This document shows positions 62,405 through 64,000 of a stretch of DNA of 64,000 nucleotides, piece by piece (position 1 is the first letter of the stretch; each line of letters begins with the position of its first letter). The position numbers and the translations under genes were made by a program. A model generated the notes under the pieces. The model was not told the DNA's origin. It saw only the letters and a list, made by a program, of their open reading frames with translations, and ran no database searches. The stretch comes from Tenodera sinensis (lineage: Eukaryota; Arthropoda; Insecta; Mantodea; Mantidae), in the NCBI GenBank assembly GCA_030765045.1, contig CM060965.1, positions 26,185,435 through 26,249,434 of the forward strand, in the 5' to 3' direction.

Positions 62405-62810
62405 AAACAAAAAATTCTGATGTGTTGCACTCACATGACTACTCTTGTACTAACCATTCTTACAAACTCTTATTCTTCTATCTTCTTCGTGTTAGTTGAG
62501 ACAAACATTCGCAGAAATTATCTTATTTTTATTTCCTTGCAGGTGCAAGGGGAATACGGGAATACAGTAGGCTTTGAGCAATAGTCAAATCTTTTAAAGC
62601 TTTCACGTGTATATATAGACATAAATTGTGTGTTTTAACGAGCTCTACATTTCTTGTATATGATTTGGTCGATCTCTTACGGTTTACCAGTTAAACAAAT
62701 GTCATCCAGAGTAAACAGGACTTCATAGGTTATAGTCAGAATATTCAATATGCATTTCATTTGTCATAAAAATGTCTCAAACATATGGCATTTTACAGCA
62801 TTTTATGTTC
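62405..62810. repeat. Dispersed ~800-bp repeat, partial copy 8
   Basis: Same orientation as copy 4: CTGATGTGTTGCACTCACAT, ACCATTCTTACAAACTCTTA, CAGGTGCAAGGGGAATACGG and TTTACCAGTTAAACAAATGT. Truncated near 62800. 62811-63377 has no recognised feature. Confidence 0.7.
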
Positions 62811-63378
62811 TTTATGTGATAAAGTAATTGGTGATGACGACATTGATTCTGAGTAAAGTGACAGAGGATTAAGTGAACACTACTTTTTAGGGAAAGATAA
62901 TTACTGTAAATAAAGAAATATCATTCTTAATAATGGTAAAACCAAAAAGAATATTGTAAAAATTTTCCCTGGTCCGAAAAGCTGTACAAGAAATATTAGG
63001 GATGAACCTCAGCTTTCCAGATTTGCTATCTATTATATGGTCTTCTGGCAGCTCGTTCAATATTTTCAACATTTCCTATATGAAACACATTTTTATTGCT
63101 ACAGCTTAATAGCTTGGGATACTCTATACCCCAGCTTGACAATACTGAACAGACACAATTATAAACATCCTTTGTACTTGCACAACAGCATGTGATTGGT
63201 CAGTGGATGAGTAAAAGAACAATGAACAAATAGCAGCAGACTCATACAATCATTTGCAGTGTTGCAATACGTAAAAAAGTAAAATTGGGCTACTTCATAC
63301 ATCAGTGCACCCGCTCTTGGATTGAGCATTATACCTACAAAAATGTTTCATTGGTTTTCTCTCTCTTTAGAGCTACCA

Positions 63379-64000
63379 GTGGCGGCTCGCAGTCAAAATT
63401 TTAGGGTAGGCAAAGTGTAACAGTAACAACAAACAACAATAATAATAATGATAATAATAATAGTAATAATAATAATAGTAATAATAATAATAATAGTAAT
63501 AATAATAATAGTAATAATAATAATAGTAATAATAATAAACCCCGTTTATCCGAAATATAGGGGGCGAAGTCATTGCTGATAAAGCAAACAATATATTGTT
63601 TGGTTCTTTAATAAGAGCAGAGTGAATGAGTGTGACTTACGGACGAATTACCGCCAAAACTAAAATCACGAGTGTCGGCAGACTTTTTTCCATGGGGGGG
63701 GGGGGGGAATTGTTGGAAATTTGCAATCATATAATATTAAATCATCATTTTACTGTCAAAATTTATACTATTTGTTGCAGATAACCGTATTAATTTGTGA
63801 TAAACAAAAATTGTTCTTTATATCAAAATTAAAATAATAGTTTAAAAGTCAGTAACTGACTGCACATTAAGTTCACCAACTTCCAAGGGGGGGCCGTGGC
63901 CCCCCTTGCCCCCGTTTCGCGACGCCCATTACTAAAATAGATTAAGAAATTGAAAAATTGTCTGACTGCAGATTTGTGTTAAATAGATAAAACACTCCTC
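63379..64000. mobile_element. Non-autonomous hAT element, copy 2 (inverted, cut by window end)
   Basis: Begins CAGTGGCGGCTCGCAGTCAA and runs as the reverse complement of 54330 back to about 53540. It includes the microsatellite (63424-63540), the CCCCGTTTATCC segment and the nested MITE. The far end is outside the window. Confidence 0.9.
63667..63930. mobile_element. CATGGGCGTCG MITE, copy E (nested in hAT copy 2)
   Basis: 264 bp with perfect octamer flanks ACTAAAAT (63659-63666 and 63931-63938). It is the same ancestral insertion as copy D. Confidence 0.9.

Overview
The window is eukaryotic nuclear DNA. The evidence is a spliced tetraspanin gene with consensus GT-AG introns, tRNA-derived SINEs, non-LTR retrotransposon relics, and hAT, Tc1/mariner, IS630-like, pogo and P-like DNA transposon remains. 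The repeat types, the AT-rich background and the long introns fit an arthropod with a large, transposon-rich genome, most likely an insect. This is inferred from repeat style only and the species cannot be named. There are no bacterial-type operons, no CRISPR array and no viral genes.

Two host genes can be supported, both on the + strand. The first is the 3' part of a tetraspanin gene, with exons at 1084-1287, 6955-7113, 13392-13565 and from 17522. Its first exon or exons lie upstream of the window. The exons give the end of TM1, the small extracellular loop, TM2, TM3, a four-cysteine large loop with the CCG motif, and TM4. All joined exon boundaries are phase 0. The second is a small three-exon gene at 49558-49605, 51602-51781 and 54503-54628, also joined in phase 0. 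It would encode a 117-residue, roughly three-pass membrane protein that I do not recognise.

Layout. 1-1083: tail of a degraded LINE on the minus strand and tetraspanin intron. 1288-6954: intron with a small hAT-type MITE, two decayed LINE bodies and a piece of a dispersed repeat. 7114-13391: intron dominated by a 3.9-kb GGT-type array. 13566-17521: intron with a GC-rich hAT MITE, a 34-bp minisatellite and another copy of the dispersed repeat. 17.8-49.5 kb: intergenic layers of mobile DNA. These are a Tc1 relic, three SINE families, an IS630-like element split by a hAT element, a LINE reverse transcriptase split by later insertions, a mariner element, a P-like relic, a CGGBP1-like hAT relic and an unassigned inverted-repeat element. 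49.5-54.9 kb: the small membrane-protein gene, whose introns hold a SINE, a perfect 725-bp (TAA)n tract and a complete non-autonomous hAT element. 55-64 kb: further LINE, MITE, hAT and pogo relics, ending in a second, inverted copy of the intronic hAT element.

Most of the other open frames are chance or repeat artefacts. The most informative features are insertion boundaries with intact target-site duplications. These include two very short LINE 3' ends (57 and 76 bp) consisting of little more than a conserved hairpin plus a tetranucleotide tail.
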